Made by a program: the position numbers and the translations under genes. A stretch of 23,275 nt of DNA, from NCBI GenBank assembly GCA_039714575.1, contig JBDLJE010000036.1, positions 1 to 23,275 of the forward strand. The letters are read 5' to 3'. Of this stretch, positions 1-6,880 are shown one piece after another (the stretch's first letter is position 1; the number at the start of each line of letters is the position of its first letter). A model generated the notes under the pieces. That model was not told where the DNA came from. It saw nothing but the letters and a program-made list of their open reading frames with translations, and did not search any database. The DNA is from Sulfonitrofixus sp039714575. Its GTDB lineage: Bacteria > Campylobacterota > Campylobacteria > Campylobacterales > Sulfurimonadaceae.

Positions 1-921
1 TTTGATGTTGTCGGTATTAACGACATCTTCTCTTTTTCACAGTTTCAATACCTCTTACAGTATGACTCTCTTTATAAAGAGCTGCCTTACAAGGTCACAC
101 TGGATGACGACTGTTTGTCTGTCGGTGAACACAAGATCAGACTCTTTTGCCAGGAAGAGCCCTCCAAGCTGGATATCTCCTCTTTGGATGTAGATGTACT
201 GCTGCAGTGCAGCGGCATGTTCCTGACACTCCAAGCCAATAAACCGTATCTTGATAAAGGGGTCAAGAGAGTCATCCTCTCCACGCCGCCGCAAGATGAT
301 ATGCCGACGTATATTATGGGTTTTAACCATGATGATTACAGAGGTGAGAAGATCATCTCCAACTCCAGCTGCAGCACCAATGCAATAGCGCCTATAGTAC
401 AGATGATAGACAGTGTTTACGGTATGAAAAATGTATCTGTCAGTATGATACACAGCTATACAAGTGACCAGAGTCTGCTTGACAATAAAAATCCAAGCAG
501 TGAGTTGAGACGTTCACGCTCAGCGACACAGAACATCCTGCCTTTAGAGAGTACGGCAACAGCAACGCTGGGTTCGCTGTTCCCGCGTCTAGAAGGCAAG
601 CTCTACACCAAAAGTATCAGGGTGCCTATCGGTGCGACGACACTTTACGACTTTACGCTTTATGTCAATAACCAAACAGACAAAGAAAAGGTGAATGCTC
701 TCTTCCTCGAACAGGCGGATGGAGTGCTTGAAAATGTGATTGCGGTAGATGACAGTCATAAAGTCTCTTCCGACTATATACATAACGGGCATAGTGCAAC
801 GATAGATACGCCGCTTACGGAGGTCTTAGACGGAAACTGTATTAAGATCATGGCGTGGCAGGATAATGAGTATGGATATGCATCTCAGCTTGTTAAGATG
901 GCTAAAGTCGTGTCAGTGTAG
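1..921 (+). CDS. gap: Glyceraldehyde-3-phosphate dehydrogenase, 5' end missing
   Basis: Oxidises glyceraldehyde 3-phosphate to 1,3-bisphosphoglycerate with NAD(P) in central carbon metabolism in the cytosol. The open frame enters at base 1 and gives 306 residues to the TAG at 919-921. The active-site block SNSSCSTN is present, with the catalytic Cys codon at 370-372 (visible residue 124; Cys is near residue 150 in the family), so roughly 25 N-terminal residues carrying the first part of the Rossmann dinucleotide-binding motif lie outside the window. HSYTSDQ and the C-terminal DNEYGYASQ block match the family's HSYT-DQ and DNE-GYS motifs. NAD versus NADP preference cannot be judged without the N-terminus. 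It converges on the CNNM-like gene with only 29 bases between the stops and no visible terminator there. Confidence 0.95.
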   Translation, partial: FDVVGINDIFSFSQFQYLLQYDSLYKELPYKVTLDDDCLSVGEHKIRLFCQEEPSKLDISSLDVDVLLQCSGMFLTLQANKPYLDKGVKRVILSTPPQDDMPTYIMGFNHDDYRGEKIISNSSCSTNAIAPIVQMIDSVYGMKNVSVSMIHSYTSDQSLLDNKNPSSELRRSRSATQNILPLESTATATLGSLFPRLEGKLYTKSIRVPIGATTLYDFTLYVNNQTDKEKVNALFLEQADGVLENVIAVDDSHKVSSDYIHNGHSATIDTPLTEVLDGNCIKIMAWQDNEYGYASQLVKMAKVVSV

Positions 922-950
922 TCTTTTGGTCTGCATATCTGTTATACGGA

Positions 951-1895
951 TTAATGCCCGTATTCATCAGATATCTCATGTCCAACCAGTTCTTCCAGAA
1001 CATCTTCCATCGTGATGATCCCGGCCCAGCCTGACTGGTCGCTGACAGAGGCGATGTGAACCTTGCCTTTGATCATGCGGTTGAGCATGTCGTCAGCTTT
1101 TATGTCAGTATGAATATGGATGAGTCTGTCTGTGCTGTGCTCTTTTACAAGCTGGGTATCTAAGGTCATGCCTACAAGCTCTTTAATATTGAGAACACCG
1201 ACAATACGGTCATCACGAAGGACAGGAAAACGTGTGTACCCGCTCTCTTTGAGTTTAGTGATATGTGGCACGTCAAGAACGTCTTTATAGCCAACGGTGA
1301 AGACCTCGCTGCATGGCGTCATGATCATTTCAGCAGTTTTATCCTGAAGAGAGAGTGCTCCAATAATGATATCGCGGTCAAGTGCATCGATATCGCTCTC
1401 TTGTGACTGCTGATGTGTCTCAATGACATGGCGGAGTTCACGACGGTTCAGCATGTCCGGAAGCTGTTCACCGAGAACGCGGTCAAGAAGTATGCTGATA
1501 GGACCGGAAACAGGGTAGAAGAGAAACATCAACACTTTGACAAGTCCGGCCACTTTAGCTCCGACAACAAGAGCGTGGCGTGTCAGTGCGGCAGCAGGAA
1601 GGATCTCGCCGAAGACAAGGATAAGTGCGGTTGAGATCACCCCGGCCATAATGCCTGTACCGACTACGCCGCCGAGAAAAATAGAAAGGGTTGCGTTGAC
1701 AGCGGTATTGCCAAGCAGCAAGGTAACAAGAAGGAGATTACCGTGCTTGATGACAGGAAGTACCTTAGCCGCATTTTTATCGCCAAGATCAGCAGAGCGC
1801 TGTACGTCGTCAACACCAAGACCCATAAGGCCGATAGTCAGTCCTGAAAACATCCCTGAGGATGTGATCAAAGCCAATACAATAATTATGTCCAT
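951..1895 (-). CDS. CNNM/CorB-like (DUF21 plus CBS pair) membrane protein
   Basis: Integral inner-membrane protein of the CNNM/CorB family, several members of which transport or regulate Mg2+; substrate here is unproven. The 314-residue product has an N-terminal DUF21 region (residues about 1-145) with hydrophobic segments near 3-25, 53-75, 82-98 and 115-135, and the family's GEILP motif at 96-100. A CBS pair follows: CBS1 about 190-245 (MTPCSEV, then TRFPVLRDDRIVGVLNIKEL) and CBS2 about 255-308. It ends right after CBS2, so the C-terminal CorC/HlyC domain of longer family members is absent. ATG at 1893-1895 has a GAGAG Shine-Dalgarno just upstream and a candidate -10 box on the minus strand (TATTAT, 1922-1927), so it can be transcribed separately from the sugar-transporter gene 103 bases upstream. 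Confidence 0.88.
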   Translation of the reverse strand: MDIIIVLALITSSGMFSGLTIGLMGLGVDDVQRSADLGDKNAAKVLPVIKHGNLLLVTLLLGNTAVNATLSIFLGGVVGTGIMAGVISTALILVFGEILPAAALTRHALVVGAKVAGLVKVLMFLFYPVSGPISILLDRVLGEQLPDMLNRRELRHVIETHQQSQESDIDALDRDIIIGALSLQDKTAEMIMTPCSEVFTVGYKDVLDVPHITKLKESGYTRFPVLRDDRIVGVLNIKELVGMTLDTQLVKEHSTDRLIHIHTDIKADDMLNRMIKGKVHIASVSDQSGWAGIITMEDVLEELVGHEISDEYGH

Positions 1896-1921
1896 GTACT
1901 CTCTAGTGTTAAATTGTCAGC

Positions 1922-1927
1922 ATAATA
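1922..1927 (-). promoter_or_regulatory. Candidate -10 box for the CNNM-like gene
   Basis: On the minus strand the sequence reads TATTAT, about 27 bases upstream of the ATG at 1895 and followed by a GAGAG ribosome-binding site. It lies in the 103-base gap after the sugar transporter stop. No convincing -35 box is visible, which is common in Campylobacterota. Confidence 0.45.
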
Positions 1928-1998
1928 GCACAAAGCAGGGTCTAATGTTAAACGAACATGCTCAAAATCTGTACAAACGACGCTATTTTCGCAGGGTG

Positions 1999-3273
1999 TT
2001 ACCAACGTGTGACCTTATGCCCTTTGATCGCATAGTAGAGGATAAAGAGATAAGCAGGGATAGTGATGACGTAGGCAAACTGCATGTCGCCGCCGATGTC
2101 AGCCATCTGACCAAAGACAAGCGGCAAGATGGCACCGCCGGCGATACTCATAATAAGCAGTGCGCTTCCTTGTGCGGTGAACTTTCCTAAACCCTCCAGT
2201 GCAAGCGGCCAGATAGCCGGCCATACAAGGGCATGAGAGAGTCCCAGGATAGCAACTAATGCCACAGGGTCAGGAATGGTTGCGATACCACTCCAGCCCC
2301 ATAGGACTGTTGAAATAACACTGCTTTGGTCTGAACTGAACATCAAGACGATGATGGTGATGAATCCGCCTATTGCCGAATAAGCAAGTGCTTTTTCCTG
2401 TGAGAGGTATTTGGGGATGCCAAAGACACCGATAAGATAACCCAGCACCATAAAGACCATCGTATATGAGGTGAGAGCGGTGTAGTTCTCTACGCCAAGG
2501 TTCTGTCCAAAGAGGCCGATGGTGTCACCTGCGACCACTTCGACGCCGACATAGAAGAAGAGAGCAATGGCACCGAGTACGATCTGCGGGTAGTGAAAGA
2601 CGTTGGTCTTCTCTTCATGCTCTTCTGCGTCAGCAAACTCGATCTCAGGCAGTGATGAAAACAGTACCAAGAAGATAAGTCCGGTTAAGATGACCGCCAT
2701 GACGAGATAAGGCATAATGAGCTTGGAAGCCAAAAGGTCTATCTCTGCAGCGGTCAGGACCTCTTTGGAAAAACTGCCAAGATCACTGAAGATAAGGGCG
2801 GTAAAGACAAGCGGTGCCAAAATACCGGCACTTTTGTTGATGAGACCCATAATACTGATACGCATGGCAGCACTCTCAGTCGGACCGACAAGTACGATGT
2901 AGGGGTTAGAGGCGGTCTGCAAAATGGTGAGGCCGCTTCCGAGCGTGAAGAGTGCGATTAAGAAGATAAGATAGTTGGCACTGTAAGCGGCAGGGATGAA
3001 GAGCAGGGCGCCTATGGCCATAATGCCCAGACCGATCGCCATCCCTTTTTTATAGCCTGACTTCGAGAGAATAAAAGACATCGGATAGGCCATAGTGGTG
3101 TAAGCGATGTAGAAGGCGAAGGTGACAAATAGTGCCTGAAAGTCGTTAAGGTCGCAGATGAGCTTTAAAAAAGGGATGAGCGAACCGTTTAGCCAGGTGA
3201 CAAACCCGAAGATGAAAAACAAGATACCGATAATGATCATAGGTATAAGTGAAGAGTGCTTTGTATTTGTCAT
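1999..3273 (-). CDS. Sugar MFS transporter, FucP/GluP (glucose/galactose) type
   Basis: Major facilitator of the fucose/glucose/galactose:H+ (or Na+) symporter family in the inner membrane. The 424-residue protein is nearly all hydrophobic helices (about 12). Family-typical blocks are FFIFGFVTWLNGSLIPFLK (about 19-37), the stretch YPMSFILSKSGYKKG (63-77), and LQTASNPYIVLVGP (118-131). A short hydrophilic loop (about 212-225, EIEFADAEEHEEKT) separates the two halves. The ATG at 3271-3273 lies 3 bases after the stop of the HAD phosphatase gene; the GAGG ribosome-binding site overlaps that stop codon, so translation is probably coupled. Exact sugar cannot be read from sequence; glucose or galactose is the best guess from family membership. 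Confidence 0.9.
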   Translation of the reverse strand: MTNTKHSSLIPMIIIGILFFIFGFVTWLNGSLIPFLKLICDLNDFQALFVTFAFYIAYTTMAYPMSFILSKSGYKKGMAIGLGIMAIGALLFIPAAYSANYLIFLIALFTLGSGLTILQTASNPYIVLVGPTESAAMRISIMGLINKSAGILAPLVFTALIFSDLGSFSKEVLTAAEIDLLASKLIMPYLVMAVILTGLIFLVLFSSLPEIEFADAEEHEEKTNVFHYPQIVLGAIALFFYVGVEVVAGDTIGLFGQNLGVENYTALTSYTMVFMVLGYLIGVFGIPKYLSQEKALAYSAIGGFITIIVLMFSSDQSSVISTVLWGWSGIATIPDPVALVAILGLSHALVWPAIWPLALEGLGKFTAQGSALLIMSIAGGAILPLVFGQMADIGGDMQFAYVITIPAYLFILYYAIKGHKVTRW

Positions 3274-3276
3274 TGT

Positions 3277-4104
3277 TTACCTCATTGTTGATTTTAAGTA
3301 GTGTGCCACGGCATCTTCGTCATTGCTGTGGGGCAAGATGGTCTTGGCGACCGCTTTGGTCTCGGCAAGCGCATTGGCCACAGCTGCTGACATCCCGGCC
3401 AGTTTAAACATCTCGATATCATTGATACTGTCGCCGAAGACGGTCACATCGTCGAGCGGACGACCAAGGTGGTCACACACCTTTTGGAGTGCGTGTGCCT
3501 TGTCGCCGAGGGGATGGACGATGGTCAGGAAGTAGTCACCGGTATAGTTCTCGGGAGAGAGTTTGAAGTGAAAGGTGTCACCGTAGATACCTTCAAGGTG
3601 TTCAGTCAGGGCGATGAGACGCTCTTTTGCAGCCATATAGACCACTTTGAAGGTCTGCTCTTTCGCGACGACGTTCTCAAACTCCAAAAGTCTGGCATCA
3701 TCTCTGTAGTTGAGCAGGACTTTGGCCTGTGTGGGTGTCTGTGTCAGCGGAAAGTCAAAACTCTCGTCAAGCGCATCATTTTTAAGACCGATGACAAAGG
3801 GGTGGATGTTGTCAAACCTTATCGCTTCGGCGATGAGGTCGTTGGCAGCAGCCGTGTCAACAAACTTGGTGTCGATGATCTTTTTGTCGGGTGTCGCGAT
3901 AAGTGTACCGTCAAGCAGGATCATCGGTGCGTTAAAGGTCAAGTCAGGAAGAAGTTTCATCGCGGAGTAGAAGCTGCGTGCCGTGGCGATAGAGACAGTA
4001 GACTCTTGCGCCTTGGCATTCCAGATCTCTTTGGTAAAGTCACTGACAGTCAGGTCGCTTCGTAAAAAAGTGTGATCGAGGTCGGTAATGTAGATCTTAT
4101 TCAC
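3277..4104 (-). CDS. Cof-type HAD-superfamily phosphatase
   Basis: Mg2+-dependent cytosolic phosphatase of the HAD superfamily, Cof/C2B-cap class, whose members mostly act on sugar phosphates or flavin/pyridoxal phosphates. In 275 residues all catalytic motifs are seen: motif I DLDHT with nucleophile Asp8 and Asp10, motif II SIATARS (38-44), the motif III Lys in GDKAHAL (Lys202), and motif IV GDSIND (224-229). Residues about 80-195 form the cap. Motif I has His where most relatives have Gly (DxDGT), a mild oddity. Translation starts at GTG (4102-4104), 3 bases after the stop of the upstream gene, with GGAT as ribosome-binding site. Placement directly before a sugar transporter suggests a sugar-phosphate substrate, which is inference. 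Confidence 0.9.
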   Translation of the reverse strand: MNKIYITDLDHTFLRSDLTVSDFTKEIWNAKAQESTVSIATARSFYSAMKLLPDLTFNAPMILLDGTLIATPDKKIIDTKFVDTAAANDLIAEAIRFDNIHPFVIGLKNDALDESFDFPLTQTPTQAKVLLNYRDDARLLEFENVVAKEQTFKVVYMAAKERLIALTEHLEGIYGDTFHFKLSPENYTGDYFLTIVHPLGDKAHALQKVCDHLGRPLDDVTVFGDSINDIEMFKLAGMSAAVANALAETKAVAKTILPHSNDEDAVAHYLKSTMR

Positions 4105-4107
4105 TAT

Positions 4108-4653
4108 TTATCCAGCCGCATTGATAGCGAGCTGCGCCATCTTCTGAACATGAACGGTGATGTCTTTATTGACATCGAGTGCTTTTTGAAGTTCGATGAG
4201 AAAGTACTCTTTGGTACGCTCATCCGCCATATTAAAGGTGTAGAGAACCCATTCGGTATTTAAGTGGAGTGCCTCTCCCTCTTGTTGGATCTCAAAGGTG
4301 CGATAGAGGTTGATGTCACTTTGGGCAAGCAGAGCGAGGCTCTCTTGGTAAAAAGTATTGACTTCGTGGCTGATGACTTTTTGTAGTTCTGCCTGAGGGA
4401 TCTGGGCATCGATCTCTTCCATACCAGACCTTCCTATGATCAGTGCATCACCGATAAGAAGCTGCTCACCAAGGAAATAAGGTGCTTTGCCTTCTGTCAG
4501 TGCATTGGCGTCGCAGTAGACGATATGCTGGTTAAGTGATGAAAGTTCATCGATCAAGATAGAGTTGAAAAAGCTGTAGACCGTGTTGGCCTTCATCTCG
4601 ATGTCGATCTCTTCGATCTCTTTTGTTGCCGGATTAATAGTCAGTGCTTTCAA
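4108..4653 (-). CDS. Unknown protein, possibly DUF3846-like at its N-terminus
   Basis: I do not recognise the function. The preferred start is TTG at 4651-4653, giving 181 residues beginning KALTINPATKEIEEIDIE. An AGGA ribosome-binding site lies 9 bases upstream, and the only in-frame ATG (4765-4767) would run through the divergent promoters and the neighbouring transporter start. The first about 90 residues (KALTINPATK, later FLGEQLLIGDALIIG) recall the DUF3846 pattern from memory, with low certainty. The remainder (about 105-181) looks helical, mixed charge, with no membrane segment or signal peptide. It is the first gene of a leftward operon with the HAD phosphatase (3 bases) and the sugar transporter, so a soluble accessory role is possible but unproven. 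Confidence 0.7.
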   Translation of the reverse strand: MKALTINPATKEIEEIDIEMKANTVYSFFNSILIDELSSLNQHIVYCDANALTEGKAPYFLGEQLLIGDALIIGRSGMEEIDAQIPQAELQKVISHEVNTFYQESLALLAQSDINLYRTFEIQQEGEALHLNTEWVLYTFNMADERTKEYFLIELQKALDVNKDITVHVQKMAQLAINAAG

Positions 4654-4698
4654 GTTATATGATCCTAAAAAAATTGTAGTTATGAATGATAGCAATAT

Positions 4699-4717
4699 AT
4701 TATAAAATAGGTATAAT
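4699..4717. promoter_or_regulatory. Back-to-back divergent -10 boxes
   Basis: The minus strand reads TATAAT at 4699-4704, placed to start transcription near 4692, about 40 bases before the TTG at 4653. The plus strand reads TATAAT at 4712-4717, about 31 bases before the transporter ATG at 4749. The two boxes are separated by 7 bases, so both promoters probably cannot be occupied at once. No clear -35 boxes. Confidence 0.5.
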
Positions 4718-4748
4718 AATTCCAATTTCAAATGTGTACGGGAGTGAT

Positions 4749-6095
4749 ATGGAAGCGTTACATGCAATGATCGGGGCGGTTAACGGTTTTGTCTGGGGGC
4801 CGGTGATGCTGATCCTTATCCTGGGTACAGGTCTTTACCTGACCATAGGCCTTCGTTTTTTACCGCTTCGTCACATCCCTGATGGGTTTAAACTTATCTG
4901 GCAGGGACGCAAAGAGGACAGACAAGAGGGCGAGATCTCGCCGTTCAACGCCTTGATGACCTCTCTTTCTGCTACGATCGGTACCGGTAATATCGCCGGT
5001 GTCGCAACGGCTATCTTTATGGGTGGTCCCGGTGCGATGTTCTGGATGTGGGTGGCAGCCCTGCTAGGTATGGCGACCAAGTATGCCGAGGCTGTACTGG
5101 CCGTCAACTACCGTGAAAAAGATGAGGAGGGCAACCATGTGGGCGGTCCGATGTTCTACATCAAAAACGGACTGGGTGACAACTGGAAGTGGCTCGCTTT
5201 TGCCTTTGCGCTCTTTGCATCGATCGCCGGTTTCGGTATCGGCAACACCATTCAGGCCAACTCTGTCTCTGACGTGCTTGAAGCATCGTTCGGCATTCCT
5301 GAACTCTACAGTGGTATAGCTCTCGCTGTTTTGGTTGGTCTTGTCCTTATAGGCGGTATTAAACGCATTGCTCATGTGGCGGGTGCGGTTGTTCCTTTTA
5401 TGGCGATTGCCTACTTTATTGCCGGTATCACCATCATCGCTATCAACATCACAGAGATACCGGCAGCCATTGGTACCATCGTAACAGCGGCCTTTACCCC
5501 GACAGCGGCCATGGGCGGTTTTGCCGGTGCATCGGTCTGGGCGGCGCTGCAGTTTGGTGTCGCGCGCGGTATCTTCTCGAACGAAGCAGGCCTCGGTTCA
5601 GCGCCTATCGCCCATGCAGCGGCTAAGACGGACTCGGCTGTTCGTCAAGGTCTGGTTGCGATGATGGGGACTTTTATTGACACCATCATCATCTGCAGTA
5701 TCACCGGTCTTGCTATCGTTGTGACCGGGGCTTATACGTCAGGTGAGAGCGGGGCGGCTTTATCTATGCTTGCCTTCTCTAAAGCCTTGCCGTTTATCGG
5801 CGAGTATGTAGTGACCCTTGGACTCATCGTCTTTGCTTTTACCACACTGGTGGGTTGGAGTTTCTACGGCGAAAAAAGTGTCTATTACATCTTCGGCCAA
5901 AAAGCGATCATCCCGTTCCGTGTTCTCTGGGTACTGGTCATCCCGTTCGGTTCGATGATGGATCTGAAGTTCATCTGGCTGCTTGCCGACACGCTTAACG
6001 CGCTGATGGCCATACCAAACCTTATCGCTATTGTACTGCTCAGTCCGGTGATCTTTATGCTCACTAAAGAGTACTTTATGAAAACAGGCAGGTAA
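4749..6095 (+). CDS. Sodium:alanine/glycine symporter, AGCS family
   Basis: Inner-membrane Na+-coupled amino-acid importer (alanine or glycine in characterised relatives). ATG at 4749 gives 448 residues, the usual length for the family. Recognisable blocks include the N-terminal LTIGLRFLPLRHI (31-43), NALMTSLSATIGTGNIAGVATAI (67-89), the family signature GGPGAMFWMWVAALLGMATKYAE (92-114), and GGPMFYIKNGL shortly after; further on RGIFSNEAGLGSAPIAHAAAKT is the conserved mid-protein motif. An earlier in-frame ATG at 4686 was rejected because it lies upstream of the TATAAT at 4712-4717; a GGAG ribosome-binding site lies 4 bases before 4749. It stands alone, divergent from the sugar operon. The precise amino acid is unknown. 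Confidence 0.93.
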   Translation: MEALHAMIGAVNGFVWGPVMLILILGTGLYLTIGLRFLPLRHIPDGFKLIWQGRKEDRQEGEISPFNALMTSLSATIGTGNIAGVATAIFMGGPGAMFWMWVAALLGMATKYAEAVLAVNYREKDEEGNHVGGPMFYIKNGLGDNWKWLAFAFALFASIAGFGIGNTIQANSVSDVLEASFGIPELYSGIALAVLVGLVLIGGIKRIAHVAGAVVPFMAIAYFIAGITIIAINITEIPAAIGTIVTAAFTPTAAMGGFAGASVWAALQFGVARGIFSNEAGLGSAPIAHAAAKTDSAVRQGLVAMMGTFIDTIIICSITGLAIVVTGAYTSGESGAALSMLAFSKALPFIGEYVVTLGLIVFAFTTLVGWSFYGEKSVYYIFGQKAIIPFRVLWVLVIPFGSMMDLKFIWLLADTLNALMAIPNLIAIVLLSPVIFMLTKEYFMKTGR

Positions 6096-6155
6096 GCTTA
6101 ACTGCTAAAAGAGGTTGATTCTCTCATCTGCATCAAAGCCTTAGCGTCATATGAT

Positions 6156-6174
6156 GATTGTAAAGATCATTATT
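6156..6174 (+). promoter_or_regulatory. Possible Fur-like or palindromic operator
   Basis: An imperfect palindrome (ATGAT, 7-base spacer, ATCAT; 6154-6170) sits 13-33 bases before the nitrobindin-like gene. Aligned with the textbook 19-base Fur consensus, 6156-6174 matches at 13 positions by my count. The gene's predicted haem binding makes this worth noting, but such AT-rich matches arise by chance and it may simply be promoter sequence. Confidence 0.2.
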
Positions 6175-6186
6175 AAAGGATAAGTC

Positions 6187-6744
6187 ATGGCTGAAGATAT
6201 TGTAGATTACGGACCCTTAGCCGGTCTTCAAGGCACGTGGAAAGGTGATAAAGGGATGGATGTCGCTCCGGACCCTGCCGGAAAAGAGGAAAACCCTTAC
6301 TATGAGACCATTACGTTCGAAGAGGTAGGTACGGCTGAAAATGCAGAGAAGCAGGTGCTTGCTGCCGTGCGTTATCTTCAGGTCGTCCGCCGCAAAGCTG
6401 ATGACGAGGTCTTTCATGACCAGACAGGTTACTGGATGTGGGATAAAGCAAAGAACATCGTAATGCAATCCATCGTCATTCCCCGTGCTGTTGCTCTATT
6501 GGCCGGCGGAGAGGCCTCACATGACAGCGAGGGTAATGTGCTTCTCTCCGTAGTGTCCGACATAGATGACGATGCCTGGAGTGTAGTGCAGTCACCGTTT
6601 ATGCATAAAAATGCCAAAACACTTTCGTTCAAGCATGCATTGACCGTTAAAGCGGACGAACTCTACTATTTTGAGACGACGATGGTCGACATCTACGGCA
6701 ATGTGTTTGAGCATACGGACACGAACACCTTAAAACGGGTGTAA
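6187..6744 (+). CDS. Nitrobindin-like (FABP-fold) probable haem-binding protein
   Basis: Small soluble protein of 185 residues resembling nitrobindin/THAP4-C-type beta-barrel proteins that bind ferric haem and react with nitric oxide or peroxynitrite. What is seen: an N-terminal GPLAGLQGTWKGDKG block (9-23, the family's L-GTW-G), an alternating strand pattern, a central DQTGYWMWDKAKNIVMQS stretch, and the C-terminal HTDTNTLKR motif (176-184) corresponding to the conserved proximal-His H-x-T-LKR ending. The His of that motif is His176. No signal peptide, so cytosolic. An AAAGGA ribosome-binding site precedes the ATG. It is monocistronic by spacing (91 bases upstream, 136 downstream). Haem binding is inferred from family resemblance. 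Confidence 0.75.
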   Translation: MAEDIVDYGPLAGLQGTWKGDKGMDVAPDPAGKEENPYYETITFEEVGTAENAEKQVLAAVRYLQVVRRKADDEVFHDQTGYWMWDKAKNIVMQSIVIPRAVALLAGGEASHDSEGNVLLSVVSDIDDDAWSVVQSPFMHKNAKTLSFKHALTVKADELYYFETTMVDIYGNVFEHTDTNTLKRV

Positions 6745-6774
6745 AGAGCCAAATGCCAAAGTGGCACGGGGTGT

Positions 6775-6786
6775 CTATTCGAATAG
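6775..6786. repeat. 12-base perfect palindrome
   Basis: CTATTCGAATAG is a perfect palindrome in the 136-base gap between the nitrobindin-like gene and the AsmA-like gene. A small hairpin ACTCT-TAG-AGAGT follows at 6824-6836, about where a -35 element would be for the -10 box at 6844. Neither has a T-run, so they look more like operator sites than terminators. Confidence 0.35.
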
Positions 6787-6843
6787 GGATCGGGGGAGGC
6801 ATCGGCTAAAACGTTGTTAATGCACTCTTAGAGAGTAATAGAA

Positions 6844-6849
6844 TATAAT
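6844..6849 (+). promoter_or_regulatory. -10 box for the AsmA-like gene
   Basis: TATAAT in GAATATAATTG, 31 bases before the ATG at 6881; an AAAGG ribosome-binding site follows 6 bases before the start. No clear -35; the small inverted repeat 6824-6836 occupies that place. Confidence 0.55.
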
Positions 6850-6880
6850 TGTCACTATATTAAGTACATAAAGGCTATTT

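Noticed and set aside
55..453. A 132-codon leftward open frame at the window start
   Set aside because: Antisense to the GAPDH gene, which carries the catalytic Cys block in the same stretch.
1537..2190. A 217-codon rightward open frame across the CNNM gene start and transporter end
   Set aside because: It is antisense to two well-supported genes, spans their intergenic promoter region, and its translation is low-complexity with no family pattern.
3469..4065. A 198-codon rightward open frame
   Set aside because: Fully antisense to the HAD phosphatase gene, whose catalytic motifs are all present.
4686..4748. An earlier ATG for the AGCS symporter
   Set aside because: The extension contains the -10 box at 4712-4717 and lacks a ribosome-binding site; family length and GGAG at 4741 support 4749.
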